This document shows, piece after piece, positions 8,984 through 18,250 of a stretch of DNA of 38,115 nt. This stretch comes from Cupriavidus sp. UYMMa02A (GTDB lineage: Bacteria; Pseudomonadota; Gammaproteobacteria; Burkholderiales; Burkholderiaceae), in contig LRMT01000288.1 of the NCBI GenBank assembly GCA_001725945.1, forward strand, positions 1 to 38,115, given 5' to 3'. Each line of letters begins with the position of its first letter. Position 1 is the stretch's first letter. Under the pieces are notes generated by a model, which searched no databases, was not told the DNA's origin, and saw only the letters and a program-made list of their open reading frames with translations. The translations under genes and the position numbers were made by a program.

Positions 8984-9566
8984 ACATGTCCTTGCTCGCG
9001 GAATCACGGCCGGAAATGGCTTCCCGCCATGAAGCGAGACGGCGGTCGATTCTGCGTTGTCCAGCAATATCCATGACAGCATGTGCCGACGGTGGGCTCG
9101 GCGCTCAAGCCGGCACGGCATGACAGGAAACGGGCACCCGGACCGCGTGGCGGTTGCCGCATTCCGTCGCAGCCATGCAAGGGTTCGGCCGGCGAACACG
9201 TCGGTGCAGCTGCTCGCGAACCGAAGCGTTGCAGGACAAGGCGCTATCCGTTGCCGCTTCGAGGCCGTGACGCAACGGCCGCCTGCTGGCGCAGATGGTG
9301 GCGCTGCTTCAAGCGAAGAGATCACCGTCTGGCACAGCGTGTGCAACAGCATGTCTGCGAATCCGATATCGCAGCGTCATCGTCGGCACACTTTTTTTGT
9401 CTGCAGTGCAGACCGGGCGCACGTCACGTAGCGCGCGGTCCTTGTATTAGTTTCAGTGTTCCGCGGAAAGGGTAAGAAAGGTTGCATGGCGCTGATATGT
9501 CAACGGGCAAATGCAATGATTCAGGACAATCTGGAGGTTGCCGCCGGCCAGTGGCAAGGAGACCGA
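8984..9566. other. intergenic stretch with a 15-base palindrome
   Basis: About 580 bases between the divergent esterase-like and recombinase-like genes. No gene is supported. It contains the near-perfect palindrome GTCTGCA-G-TGCAGAC at 9399-9413, preceded by seven T. Promoters for both genes should lie here but I see no clear boxes. Confidence 0.5.
9399..9413. promoter_or_regulatory. palindrome GTCTGCA-N1-TGCAGAC
   Basis: Seven-base perfect arms around one base, about 155 bases upstream of the recombinase-like gene. The T run lies before the hairpin on the plus strand and gives an A run after it on the minus strand, so it is not a terminator. It may be an operator; self-binding by the recombinase-like protein is one possibility. 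Confidence 0.35.
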
Positions 9567-10141
9567 ATGCCGTCCACCTACCTCTATACCAACCAGGCAG
9601 GCAGCCTCGGCGAATTCGAGAGTGAATGCATGCGCTCGACGCTGCCGGCTATGTCGTCAGGAGCGGCAACGCCTGGGGGGAGCACTCATCCGTAACGGGA
9701 CCGGCCTTGCAGCGCCCCGCGTTCCAGCAAATGCTGCAGCGCCTGCGGGCGGGCGACACCCTTGTCACTGCGACCCTGGCGAGTCTCGGCTGCAGCCTGC
9801 GTGACGTCCTCGTCACGCTCCAGCGTTGCCGGGCGCTTGGCGTGCGCGTGCATTGCGTCGAAGTCGGCGATGATGAGCTGACGGCGCCAAGTTCGGGGAC
9901 CATGCGGACCTTGCAGGCCATCGACAGGCTCGAGCGCCAGGCCCGCAGCGCCCGCATGAAGCAAAGCGCTCAGGAAGCCGCCGAACGCGGTGCGCGACTG
10001 GGCCGAAAGCCCTTGCTCGAGCCCGACAGGCATGAAGAAATCCGTGCCGCGATCCGTGTCGGCACATCGGTCAGCGAACTGGCGCGGACGCTGCGCGTGT
10101 CACGCCAGACCATCATGCGTATCCGCGACGGCTGCTCGTGA
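9567..10141 (+). CDS. serine-recombinase-like DNA-binding protein, catalytic residues lost (one frameshift)
   Basis: The layout is that of a small resolvase/invertase: N-terminal resolvase fold (about 1-130), a linker GARLGRKPLL, and a C-terminal helix-turn-helix VSELARTLRVSRQTIMRI. ATG 9567 has AAGGAG six bases upstream. One base is missing near 9634, joining ESECMR to LDAAGYVV; the repaired length is 191 residues. The active-site positions are not kept. Where resolvases have Y-A-R-V-S-T the protein reads YTNQAGS, with Ala at residue 11 in place of the nucleophilic Ser and Asn for the Arg. Where they have LDRLGRS it reads LASLGCS. A dead recombinase used as a DNA-binding protein is the simplest reading; fast decay is the alternative. 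No inverted repeats or transposase lie near it. Confidence 0.7.
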
Positions 10142-10222
10142 ACGCAACGCGGATGTTGGAGTTCGCGTGTCGGTGCAATGTCATTCGTCGCGTGCGACGA
10201 GCTTGCGCGATACGTGTACCAA

Positions 10223-10256
10223 TGAAAAAAGGCTTGCCGAAGCAAGCCTTTTTTCA
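10223..10256. terminator. bidirectional intrinsic terminator
   Basis: Perfect 15-base stem TGAAAAAAGGCTTGC / GCAAGCCTTTTTTCA with a CGAA loop. The A run on one arm and T run on the other make it work in both directions: it ends the recombinase-like gene on the plus strand and tRNA-Leu on the minus strand, whose 3' end is 13 bases away. Confidence 0.9.
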
Positions 10257-10268
10257 TCTTCCAAATCT

Positions 10269-10355
10269 TGGTGCCCAGGAGAGGACTCGAACCTCCACAG
10301 TGTTGCCACCGCTAGGACCTGAACCTAGTGCGTCTACCAATTCCGCCACCTGGGC
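10269..10355 (-). tRNA. tRNA-Leu, anticodon CAG
   Basis: Eighty-seven bases including an encoded CCA. The acceptor stem is GCCCAGG / CCTGGGC, the D region has GCGGAATTGGTAGACGC, the anticodon stem is CTAGG / CCTAG with loop TTCAGGT (anticodon CAG), the long variable arm marks a class II tRNA, and the T arm contains GGTTCGAGTCC. It reads CUG, the commonest leucine codon here. Confidence 0.97.
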
Positions 10356-10368
10356 AAGTGAGCTGCGC

Positions 10369-10396
10369 ATTTTATCAGAGGATCTGGAAAATGCAA
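10369..10396 (-). promoter_or_regulatory. sigma-70 promoter of tRNA-Leu
   Basis: On the minus strand TTGCAT (10396-10391), a 16-base spacer and TAAAAT (10374-10369), with the tRNA 5' end 14 bases further. The boxes are close to consensus, and the position suits a stable RNA gene. Confidence 0.75.
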
Positions 10397-10428
10397 GCGC
10401 ATGCCATGCATGCGCGCGCCTCCGCGGG

Positions 10429-10798
10429 CTAGCGCAGAGTTTGCTGCAGATGCTCCTGAAGCCGGGACAGTTCGAGCGCGATGCCGTCGGGAAAGCCCTG
10501 GCGGCCACCGCGCTTGTCGATCAGCAAATCTTCGAGGTACGTGCCGATGGCAATGGGATGGCTCCACAGCGCCGCGAGCTGGTTGCCAATACGCGGGTAG
10601 CGGCGGCACAGCTCGATGGGCCGGGCTTCAGCGGGCAGCGAGGAGAGCCAGCGCATCGCCACAGTGGTCAGGACCATCGAATCGGGCGGTTCGGGCCGCC
10701 TTACGCTGGGCCAGTCGGGCTGGGCCTGCGCGGGCGCGCGCGTCCAGAATCTGTTTCGCTTCCTCGACCGAAACGAATTCGAAAGAGAGAGGTTCCAT
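10429..10798 (-). CDS. conserved protein of unknown function (frameshifted)
   Basis: I do not recognise a named family. The reconstructed protein of about 123 residues begins MEPLSFEFVSVEEAKQILDA and continues, after a break near 10745, with QAQPDWPSVRRPEPPDSM and a C-terminal part rich in helices (PAEARPIELCRRYPRIGNQL, then LEDLLIDKRGGRQGFPDG). Two bases must be added in the CGCG-rich stretch. The mixture of W, P and charged residues with a sensible codon pattern, together with the break pattern shared with its neighbours, argues that it is real. No signal peptide or membrane span is seen. It lies just upstream of the tRNA-Leu promoter on the same strand. The start is uncertain, with no strong ribosome site. 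Confidence 0.6.
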
Positions 10799-11077
10799 AC
10801 CGGGTTGGAAAATATGGAGGGGGTCAATGCGGGCCGGGGCCCGCCTCATGCAATTACGGCTTTTCCGGTAGTTTCTTGATGCCGCGCATCTCCTGCGGCA
10901 ACACCATACTTTCTGCGTATCCGCGCCGCCGCAGTATTCGGGTTTGTGCCAGCTATCGTCAGTGGTGGCATTGGGGTCTACTGGAATCGCGCACAAGACG
11001 TGGCTGGACGGAAGATCGGGCTGCAGTGCTGGCCCATCACCGTCCGGTCGGATATGGATTCCTACGGAGACTACACC

Positions 11078-11191
11078 ATGGTGACCAAGCAGGAAGACGC
11101 CTTCATTGTGAAGAACCTGATCGCGCTCGCAGCAGTCGAAACAATTGGCGCCGCGATTGCGCTGGGCCTGGTCTTCAACGTACTTACCTGA
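11078..11191 (+). CDS. small single-span membrane protein
   Basis: A 37-residue peptide: a charged start MVTKQEDAFIVKN followed by one hydrophobic helix LIALAAVETIGAAIALGLVF. GGAG lies eight bases before ATG 11078; an in-frame ATG at 11054 would add eight residues. The clear charged-then-hydrophobic pattern and the ribosome site support expression, but I know of no family. It is upstream of the FKBP gene with a structured stretch and a terminator between them. Confidence 0.5.
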   Translation: MVTKQEDAFIVKNLIALAAVETIGAAIALGLVFNVLT

Positions 11192-11282
11192 GTCTTCGAC
11201 CGGCCCGCCCACTCTGTCGCGGGCTAATTGTATGTCAATCGGAAGATTGACACATCCCTTCGGGTCCGAAAAGCCGTCGTTC

Positions 11283-11345
11283 ATGGACCGCCGTTACAAC
11301 GCCATCGCGCTGATTTTTCTCGCCATTCCTGGAATGGTGGGTTAG
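11283..11345 (+). CDS. possible 20-residue hydrophobic peptide
   Basis: ATG 11283 opens a 20-codon frame (MDRRYNAIALIFLAIPGMVG) with two arginines and a hydrophobic run, ending 29 bases before a terminator. There is no recognisable ribosome site, so it may not be translated. Confidence 0.2.
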   Translation: MDRRYNAIALIFLAIPGMVG

Positions 11346-11373
11346 CGCGCGTCCTCTGGTCAGTTTCCGCAAG

Positions 11374-11397
11374 AACCCGTCGCTGAGGCGGGTTTTC
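11374..11397 (+). terminator. intrinsic terminator
   Basis: Stem AACCCGTC / GGCGGGTT (one G-T pair) with loop GCTGA, followed by a short T-rich tail. It separates the small membrane peptide and the structured stretch from the FKBP gene. Confidence 0.6.
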
Positions 11398-11556
11398 GTT
11401 TCCGCCCCCTGGGCATGCATCCCGCACAGAAGCTCCGCGTGGATCCCGACGCCGCGCCGCGGCGCATGTGCCCACGGGCTGTGCGCCATGCGGCGCCGGC
11501 GCAGGCGTCGGTTACACTGCCCGCTCCTTCCACTTCGCCGCTGCAAACGGATTGCC

Positions 11557-11988
11557 ATGAAACGAATCGCCCTGCTCCTCAGCGCCATGACCTTCGCCTG
11601 CGCCGCCGTGGCGGCCGCTCCGGGCGCCTCGGCACCGGCGGCTGCCGCGGCGCCACAGACCCTGCCTTCCGGCATGACGATCCAGCATCTGGTCAAGGGC
11701 ACGGGACCGTCGCCCAAGGCCACCGACACGGTCCAGGTGCAATACCGCGGCACGCTGGCCGATGGCACCGAATTCGACAGCTCGTACAAGCGCGGCCAGC
11801 CGATCTCGTTCCCGCTGAACCGGGTGATTCCGTGCTGGACCGAAGGCGTGCAGACCATGCAGGTCGGCGGCAAGGCCAAGCTGACCTGCCCGGCTGCCAC
11901 CGCCTACGGCGCTCGCGGCGTGCCGGGCACGATTCCGCCGAACGCCACGCTCACATTCGAGGTGGTGCTGATCGGTATCGGGGGCTGA
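11557..11988 (+). CDS. FKBP-type peptidyl-prolyl isomerase, exported
   Basis: Catalyses cis-trans isomerisation of prolyl bonds and helps folding in the periplasm. The 143-residue protein has a signal peptide (MKRIALLLSAMTFACAAVAA), an alanine-rich linker and one FKBP domain from about residue 37. FKBP landmarks are VQVQYRGTLADGTEFDSSY, WTEGVQTMQVGGKAKLTCP and AYGARGVPGTIPPNATLTFE, so the conserved Tyr, Phe-Asp, Trp and Tyr pocket residues are mostly kept. ATG 11557 is the start that gives the signal peptide. The frame is intact. It faces the mlaA gene, whose repaired stop is 35 bases away. The domain type is clear; the client proteins are not. Confidence 0.9.
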   Translation: MKRIALLLSAMTFACAAVAAAPGASAPAAAAAPQTLPSGMTIQHLVKGTGPSPKATDTVQVQYRGTLADGTEFDSSYKRGQPISFPLNRVIPCWTEGVQTMQVGGKAKLTCPAATAYGARGVPGTIPPNATLTFEVVLIGIGG

Positions 11989-12023
11989 GGGCGGCCGAAT
12001 CTCCGACGCTAATTGCTAATTGC

Positions 12024-12847
12024 TTATTGCGGCGGGGTTCCGGTTGCGGGCGCCGCAGATCCGGCCGGCTCTGCGGCCGGTTCGGATGCCGCGCGCGCGG
12101 CATGGTGGCACTATCCGACTCGTCATCACCGCCATAGTCGGGCAGCTTGCCGCTGCCGCCTTCCAGCAGGTATCGCCGCCGCTGCACATACGCATCGCGC
12201 ACGAACGCGTACTTGTCGAGCGCCGCCAGCGAAAGCAGGTCGGTCGCGCCGAGCAGGTTGGTGCGCACATCCACCACGTTCAGGCCGTACAGCGAATTGC
12301 GCACGGCCGGCTCCGCGTACGTGGTCGGGTCGAACCAGAAATTCACATATAGCCCGACACCGTCCCGGAATGAACTCGGGCCGAACACCGGCAGTACGAG
12401 GTATGGCCCGGACGGCACGCCCCACGTGCCCAGCGTCAGCCCAAAATCCTGCGAATGCTTCTGCAGGCCGGCCGGCGTTGCAATATCGATCAGGCCGCCG
12501 ATCCCCAGCACGGAATTCATTGCGACGCGCATCAGGCTTTCCGCTGCTTCCACGCCTTTGCCCTGCAGCAAGTTGTTGGCGAAGTTGCCCACGTCCGCGA
12601 TGTTCGAGTAGAAGTTGGTCACCGCGGTGCGCACCGGCTGCGGCGTGACTGCCTTGTAGCCTTTGGCGACGGGTTTGGCTACGTACTCATCGAGCTTGTC
12701 GTTGACCTTGAAGACCACGCGGTTCATCGGCTCGAGCGGGTCGTCGGGGTTGGCCTGCGGACCGGTGGCGCAGCCGGCCGCGAGCAGCGGAACGAGTGCC
12801 AGGAAAGCCAGCCGTGCGGGCCGGTGCAGAAAACGGGGAAGCGACAT
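12024..12847 (-). CDS. mlaA: MlaA (VacJ) outer-membrane lipoprotein (frameshift near C-terminus)
   Basis: MlaA sits in the outer membrane and removes misplaced phospholipid from its outer leaflet, passing it to MlaC. The protein has a lipobox LLAAGC (Cys 26) and the family motifs DPLEPMNRVVFKVNDKLDEY, NFANNLLQGKG, GLIDIATPAGL and GPSSFRDGVG. As read, the frame runs on to 11951 and into the FKBP gene; one missing base in the CGCGCG run near 12100 explains this. With it restored the protein ends in a Pro/Ala-rich tail at TAA 12026-12024, 274 residues. It lies 66 bases downstream of hpnN on the same strand and may share its transcript. That placement suggests a role in hopanoid as well as phospholipid traffic, which is inference. 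Confidence 0.88.
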
Positions 12848-12913
12848 GATGCAGGGGTTGGATCGGGATTGTTATCGTTATTGGCGAGTATTCGGCGCTT
12901 GACTCGTGCCTGG

Positions 12914-15546
12914 CTACTCCGCAGGCATGGCGCCGGGCCGTTGCGAATCCTCACGCGGCCGGCCCATCAGAATCGGCTGGAAGAACACGGCGCCAGCCAG
13001 CGTGCATGCGAGCGCCAGCGCCAGCAGCTTGCCCATGCTTGCAGTGCCCGGATGCTGTGACAGCCACAGGCTGCCGAACGCCGTGGCCGTGGTGGCGGCA
13101 CTGTACAGCACCGCATGCGTGAGGCTCGACTGCAGCAGCTTGGTCTTGCCATGGCGCCACGCGATCACGTAGTAGATCTTGAACGCCACGCCGATGCCGA
13201 GCAGCAGCGGCAGCGCGATCACGTTGGCGAAATTCAGCGCAATGCCGAACGCCGCGCACAGCTCCAGCGTGACGATCGCCGACACCAGCAGCGGCACCAG
13301 CGTGCGCAGCACGTCGCCGAAGCGGCGCAGCGCAATCCACAGCAGGACTGCGATGGACAGCACGGCCCAGCCGCCGGCCTGCGCAAACGCGCCCATGATC
13401 GTGTCGGCCGAGCCGCGGATGGCGATCGGGCCGCCGGTGGCATTCGGCTCCACGCGCAGCACGGCATCCATGAACAGGTTGAGCGCCGCTTCGCGCTCGA
13501 TGCCGTCCCGCTGCGGCAGCCGCGGCGTGATGTTGACGAGTGCGCGGCCATCCGGGGTCAGCCAGTCGCGCACGATGTCGGGCGGCAGCGTCTGCTGCGT
13601 AACCGGCTGCGGGTCGAGCATCTGGCGCAGGCGGCCCAGTGCCAGGCGCAGCGGCAGGGCGATGGCCTGCTCGGCGCGGTCGCGCGTGGTGGCATCGGCA
13701 TCCGCGAGCCGTTTCAGGACCCTGGACAGCCGCGCAGCCTGTGCCGCGCCGGTCTCGGGATGTTCGTCTGCCGCAATGGCGAGCTGGCGCGACGCATTGC
13801 GCAGCGCATTGACGCGCGCCGCGTCGCTTGCCGGTGTGGCGGTCTGCTGCGTGAGCACGGGCATCAGTGCGCTGCGGGCCGTGCCGATGGCCGCCAGCTT
13901 GGCCGGCTGGTCGTCGGGGATGAACGTCTGCAGCGTAACGACGCGCGCCACTTCCGGCAGCGCCGATACCTTGGCCTCAATGTCGCGCGCGGCCGCCAGC
14001 GATGGGGCCATCACAGTGACATCGTCGGTACCGGCTTCCGGCGCATCCCTGAGCGCCAGCAGCGTCGCCATCGATTCCGAGTGTGGGTCCTTCAGGTGCA
14101 GTGGATCGAAGTCGAAGCGCAGGCGCAGCAGCAGCGGCGATCCGAGCAGGATTGCCGCACAGGTGAGCAGCAGCACCGGCTTGCGATGGCGCTCGAAGAA
14201 CGCATCGGCCGGGGCCAGCCAGGCAAAGCCCGGCATCTCGGCTTCGCCGCGCGGCTGCATGACCTGGATGAGCGCGGGCAGCATCGTGAACGTCGTCAGG
14301 AACGCCACCATCATGCCGACACCGGCAATCTGGCCAAGCTCGGCCACGCCGCGGAAGTCGGTGGGCAGGAAACAGAAGAATGCGGCCGCCGTGGCCGCGG
14401 CCGCCAGCGACAACGGCATCGCGGTGCCCTGCGCGGCGTGTTCCAGCGCTTCGGCGATATGGCCGCGGTCATGGCGCTCGGCGCGATAGCGCACGCCGAA
14501 CTGGATGCCGAAGTCGACGCCCAGGCCGACGAACAATACTGCGAAGGCCACCGAGATCATATTGAGCGCGCCGACCATGGCCAGGCCCAGCGCCGCCGTG
14601 ATCAGCAAGCCGGTGAACAGGCTGGCGAGCACTGCCAGGATCAGCCGCTTCGAACGCAAGGCCATCCACAGGATCAGCACGACCACCAGCACCGTAAGCA
14701 GGCCATTGAGCGCGGCACCTTCGCTGACGGATGCGAACTCGTCGTCAGCCAGTGGCTGCGGCCCGGTCAGGCGCACGCTGGCCTGGTAGCGCTCTGCCAG
14801 CTTCAGGTCGGCGGCCGTGGCGCGGATGGCGTCGGCGGCCGCGGCGCCGGCCTGCAGGTCGCTGTAGTCAAGCACCGGGCTGACCGAGATGAAGCTGAAG
14901 ACGCGGCCTTCCTTGTCCGGCTTGAGGCTGTCGTCGAGCAGGCCCGCCCATGACATGGCGGCCGGCTTGCCGGCCAGTACCTGCTCGAGCGCACCGGCGC
15001 TGGTGCCTAGCAGAGTATCCATATCGGCGAGCTTGACCTGGCCCATCGTCAGCGGCAGGCCCAGCATGGCCGACAGCGTGTCCGACAGCCCGCGCAGCGT
15101 CGGGTCGTGCGCGAGCTGGTTCAGCAGCGGCCGCGCTTCGACCAGTTGCTGCGTGATCTGCTGGACCTCCGCGGTGCGCGCAAAGAGCAGGCCGTTGCGC
15201 GCGAAGAACTCGCCCGCGCCGGGCTGGCTCACCGAACGGAAATGCTCCGGATGCTTACGCAGTGCATTGGCCAGCTCGTTCGCGGCGGCATCGGCCAGTT
15301 CCGACGCCGGGGCCTGTACCACGGCCAGGATCATCTGCCCGCGCTGCGGAAAGGCCTTGCCGATGGCCGCGTCGCGCCTGGCCCACGGCGCATCCGATTC
15401 GAGCAGCCGGTTGATGTCGGTGTTGATGGCGAAGTGCCGTGCCACATAGAAGCCGCTGGCAACGGTGAGCAGCAGGGCCGCCACGATAACAGCCAGGCGC
15501 GGGTCGTGGCGAGCCTGACGAGGCGGGTCAGCAGCGAAGTCAGCAT
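12914..15546 (-). CDS. hpnN: HpnN, RND-type hopanoid transporter (one frameshift near start)
   Basis: Large inner-membrane RND-superfamily protein; HpnN is needed in other bacteria to move hopanoids to the outer membrane. About 877 residues after repair. It has one N-terminal helix, a large periplasmic loop, a bundle of helices with the LFVGLGVDFGIQFGVRYR region (Asp in the proton-path helix), then a second loop and bundle ending AFGSLWLSQHPGTASMGK. The true start is ATG 15546 (MLTSLLTRLVRLATTRAWL); one G is missing near 15490, which joins AWL to VIVAALLL. It is divergent from hpnM and upstream of mlaA. Its neighbours make hopanoid export far more likely than drug efflux. Confidence 0.9.
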
Positions 15547-15730
15547 GGGGTGCTCGGGGCAGGGCTGGAGCCGCGAGTATACCGGCTGGCGCCCGATCGG
15601 CCCGCCGGCGAGGCCCATGCGGCGCAACCGGCCCGGCAATCTCGTTCCGCTATACTGGCCCGGCATCCTGGGCGCCAGGCGGGACAGGGTCCGGGGCCTC
15701 TTTCAAAAGCTTCTTGCAGCACACATCGGC

Positions 15731-16369
15731 ATGAACAGATACGGTTTGATTTCCCTTGCGCCGGTTGCGGCGGTGGCCATGATTGCGACGGTGCAGGCGC
15801 AGACGGTACAGCCCGGCGACCTCAAGGCCGCGCCGGACCGGCTCGTGCAGGCGGCGGTGGAAGGCGTGATCACGACCATCCAGTCCAACCCCGAAACCCG
15901 CAGCGGCGACATGGCGAAGATCACGGCCGTGGTCCAGAAGCAATTCCTGCCCTATACGGATTTCGGCCGCACCACGCGGCTGGCGGTCGGCAGCGCATGG
16001 CGCAGTGCCACCCCAGAGCAGCAGAAGCAGCTCAACGAACAGTTCACGACGCTGCTTGTGCGCAGCTATGCGGTGTCGCTGTCGCAGCTACGCGAACAGA
16101 ACGTCAAGTTCCGCTTCAAGCCGGCCCAGCCGGGCAGCAGCTCGGGCGACGTGGTGGTGGAATCGCGCGTGCTCAACAACGGCGACGAGATGCAGATTGA
16201 CTACCGGCTGCAGCGCACACCCGGCGGCTGGAAGATCTATGACATCAACATGATGGGCGCGTGGCTGATCGAGGTGTACCGCAAGCAGTTCGCCGACATC
16301 GTCGCGCGCGGCGGTGTCGACGGGCTGGTGAAGTATCTCGTCGACCATAACGCGCGCCAGGCGGGCTAG
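15731..16369 (+). CDS. hpnM: HpnM, MlaC/Ttg2D-like periplasmic lipid-binding protein
   Basis: Proteins of the MlaC family shuttle lipids across the periplasm; the copy inside hopanoid clusters is called HpnM. The 212-residue protein has a signal peptide (MNRYGLISLAPVAAVAMIAT, cut after VQA) and the family core FLPYTDFGRTTRLAVGSAW, FTTLLVRSYAVSLSQL, GGWKIYDINMMGAWLIEVYR and a final HNARQAG. ATG 15731 is the only start that gives the signal peptide. The frame is intact. It is divergent from hpnN (184 bases between starts), and the products probably work together, with HpnN as the pump and HpnM as the carrier. A plain MlaC is the alternative, but no mlaFEDB genes are next to it. Confidence 0.85.
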   Translation: MNRYGLISLAPVAAVAMIATVQAQTVQPGDLKAAPDRLVQAAVEGVITTIQSNPETRSGDMAKITAVVQKQFLPYTDFGRTTRLAVGSAWRSATPEQQKQLNEQFTTLLVRSYAVSLSQLREQNVKFRFKPAQPGSSSGDVVVESRVLNNGDEMQIDYRLQRTPGGWKIYDINMMGAWLIEVYRKQFADIVARGGVDGLVKYLVDHNARQAG

Positions 16370-16392
16370 GCCTGGGGCCGTCGTGTCGCTGG

Positions 16393-17393
16393 TTATTGCA
16401 CTGCGCCGCTGGCCGCACCGCGCCGCCAGCGGCGCAGTTCCACCCATTGCCACGACAGCAGCGCGGGCACGCCGAACAGGATCTCCCGCGCGCGCTTGAC
16501 CAGCGCCAGCGCCAGCGACACGTGGGGGTCCAGGCCCAGCGCCTGGCCCAGCAGCAGCACCACGGCTTCCTGCACGCCCAGCCCTGCCGGCACGAAGAAG
16601 GCCACGTGGCGCACGGCCTGCGTGAGCGCTTCGATCGCCATCGCCTGCCAGAACGGCACCGGGTGCCCCAGCAGCATCAGCGCGAACCAGATCTCGAGCG
16701 TGCCGCTGATCAGGCCCGCAAGCTGCCAGCCCAGCGCCGCGAGCAGTTCCCTGCGGCGCCGGTTCAGCGCGCGGATCTGGGCGTCGAGCCGTGCGCCGTC
16801 GATCATGGCGACGATGCGGTGGTCCTCGCCGAACAGCTTGCGTGCCGCGCCTTCGAGCTTTTCGAACAGCGCCGTATGGTGCAGCGACAGCGCGAATGCC
16901 ACCGGCACCGGCAGCGACAGCGCCAGCCCTGCCAAGATGATCCAGGCCTGGCCGCTGTCGTGCAGCGCGGCGACAAGCATCAGCACGCCCATGGCCGAGA
17001 ACACGTACTGGGCGAACAGCGTCACCATGACCTCGACCACGATGCTGGCCGTCACCGCCGTGGTGTCGTGGATGCGCAGCCGGCTCAGCCGCACGCCGAC
17101 CAGTTCGCCGCCAATGCTCATGGTCGGCAGCAGGCGGTTCACGGCCTCGCGCACGGTGGCTACCCACCACAGGAAGCCCAGGCCCGCTTTTTCTTCGGGA
17201 TCGGCGGAGGTCAGCAGTACGCGCCAGCCTTGCGCATCGAGCAGCAGCGGCAGCGCGTGCAGCGGCACCAGCAGCAGCAGGAGCCAGCCGCCTTGCGCCA
17301 TCACGGTGGCGATATCGCCGATGCCTCATGCACGACGAGGGCGGTAAGTGCGAGCAGGCCCAGCAGGCCGGTCAGGTAGGCAATGCGTTTCAT
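16393..17393 (-). CDS. hpnL: HpnL, LPG-synthase-type integral membrane protein (one frameshift)
   Basis: Polytopic protein of the lysylphosphatidylglycerol-synthase transmembrane family, called HpnL in hopanoid clusters; its biochemical role is not settled. The start is ATG 17393 (MKRIAYLTGLLGLLALTALV); one G is missing near 17325, where HEGIGDIATVMAQ is read with a break. Repaired length is 333 residues with about eight membrane spans and the family motifs TMSIGGELVGVRLSRL and FVPAGLGVQEAVVLLLG. It follows hpnK by ten bases, so the two are surely co-transcribed. It is convergent with hpnM. It may flip or anchor a lipid intermediate; that is inference. Confidence 0.85.
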
Positions 17394-17403
17394 GTAAGGG
17401 GGA

Positions 17404-18245
17404 TCAGGCCGGTGCCAGCACGTCGGCAAAGCCGCCGCGCCGTACACCGGCCGCATCGAGGGCCGCGCGCACGCGCGGCGACAGCAGCGCGGCGAGTTCA
17501 TCGGCATGGCGATAGCCAGCATGGCGGGCGCGATAGCCGCGCCCGATGTCACTGCCGGGTGCAGGTAGATTTCGCCGATACCGTCGGGCAGCTTCGCCAG
17601 GGCGGCGAGCAGTACGGCTTCGTCCATCGCCCCGCTGCGCGCAATGCCGACCACATAGTCATTGTGCGCGATGCCGGCGCGCCGCAGCCTCCGACGCAGC
17701 AGCGCCAGCCAGGGGCGCAGCAGCATCGGCGCGTCGGATTCCAGCGGCAGGCGCATGGCGCGCAGGCCGAACTCGCGGCCGATCGACAGGATCAGCGACA
17801 GCACGGTCGGGTGCAGGTGGAAATGCTTGTGCGTATTGACGTGATCGAGCGGCAGCCCGGTGGCCGCGAACGCCTCGAATTGCGCGCGGATCTCGGCGGC
17901 AAGCTGGCGGCGCACATGCGGCAGGAAGAAAACCGGCAACGTCGCGCGCCATGGCGGAACCGAAGCGGCCTTGCGCATCGACGAGGTCAGGTATGGCCGC
18001 ACGCGGCAGCATGGCCGGGCCGTCGGCCAGCACGACATGCAGCCCCACGCGCAGCGACGGCAGGCGCCACGCGCGCGCCACTGCGTCGGCGGCCTCCGGC
18101 GCGGACACCATCAGGCTGGCCGCGTTGAGCACGCGTCGCGATGCGCGAGTTCCACCGCCTCGTTGACGGCGGTATGCAGGCCGAAGTCGTCGGCGGTGAT
18201 GATCAGGCCGCGCGCGGGACGCGCTGTGGCCGTGCTATGTGTCAG
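17404..18245 (-). CDS. hpnK: HpnK, YdjC/ChbG-type deacetylase (several frameshifts, start unclear)
   Basis: HpnK removes the acetyl group from N-acetylglucosaminyl bacteriohopanetetrol. The reconstruction shows the metal-site motif TADDFGLH near the N-terminus, VGLHVVLADGP, the second site VNTHKHFHLHP, and a C-terminal LHPGSDIGRGYR. Four bases are missing: one near 18134, two close together at about 17930 (CCC and TTTTT each short by one) and one near 17555. The repaired gene gives 281 residues. No ATG or GTG stands in frame upstream of the first motif: CTG 18245, six bases after the hpnJ stop, is my best guess, or a further base error hides the start. It lies between hpnJ and hpnL in a tight row. 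Motif order leaves little doubt about the family. Confidence 0.8.
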
Positions 18246-18250
18246 CAGGA

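Larger units (their letters stand above)
11192..11556 (+). other. structured intergenic stretch, possible small RNA or leader
   Basis: Holds a perfect hairpin TGTCAATC-GGAA-GATTGACA (11233-11252, GNRA-type loop), a tiny frame MDRRYNAIALIFLAIPGMVG at 11283-11345, and an intrinsic terminator at 11374-11394. A transcript from about 11200 to 11400 would be a compact small RNA. I see no clear promoter boxes, so this is a suggestion only. Confidence 0.35.

Noticed and set aside
9391..9413. T run plus palindrome as an intrinsic terminator
   Set aside because: The T run is on the wrong side of the hairpin for both strands.
10138..11250. Long plus-strand frame running through the tRNA-Leu gene
   Set aside because: It crosses a tRNA, a terminator and a promoter and has no protein-like pattern.
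11951..12024. MlaA tail overlapping the FKBP gene on the opposite strand
   Set aside because: It results from one missing base near 12100; the repaired frame ends at 12024, leaving a gap of 35 bases.
13115..14953. Long plus-strand open frame of about 600 codons
   Set aside because: It is the mirror of hpnN: rich in Arg, Gln and His with no family pattern and no ribosome site. High GC content keeps such antisense frames open.
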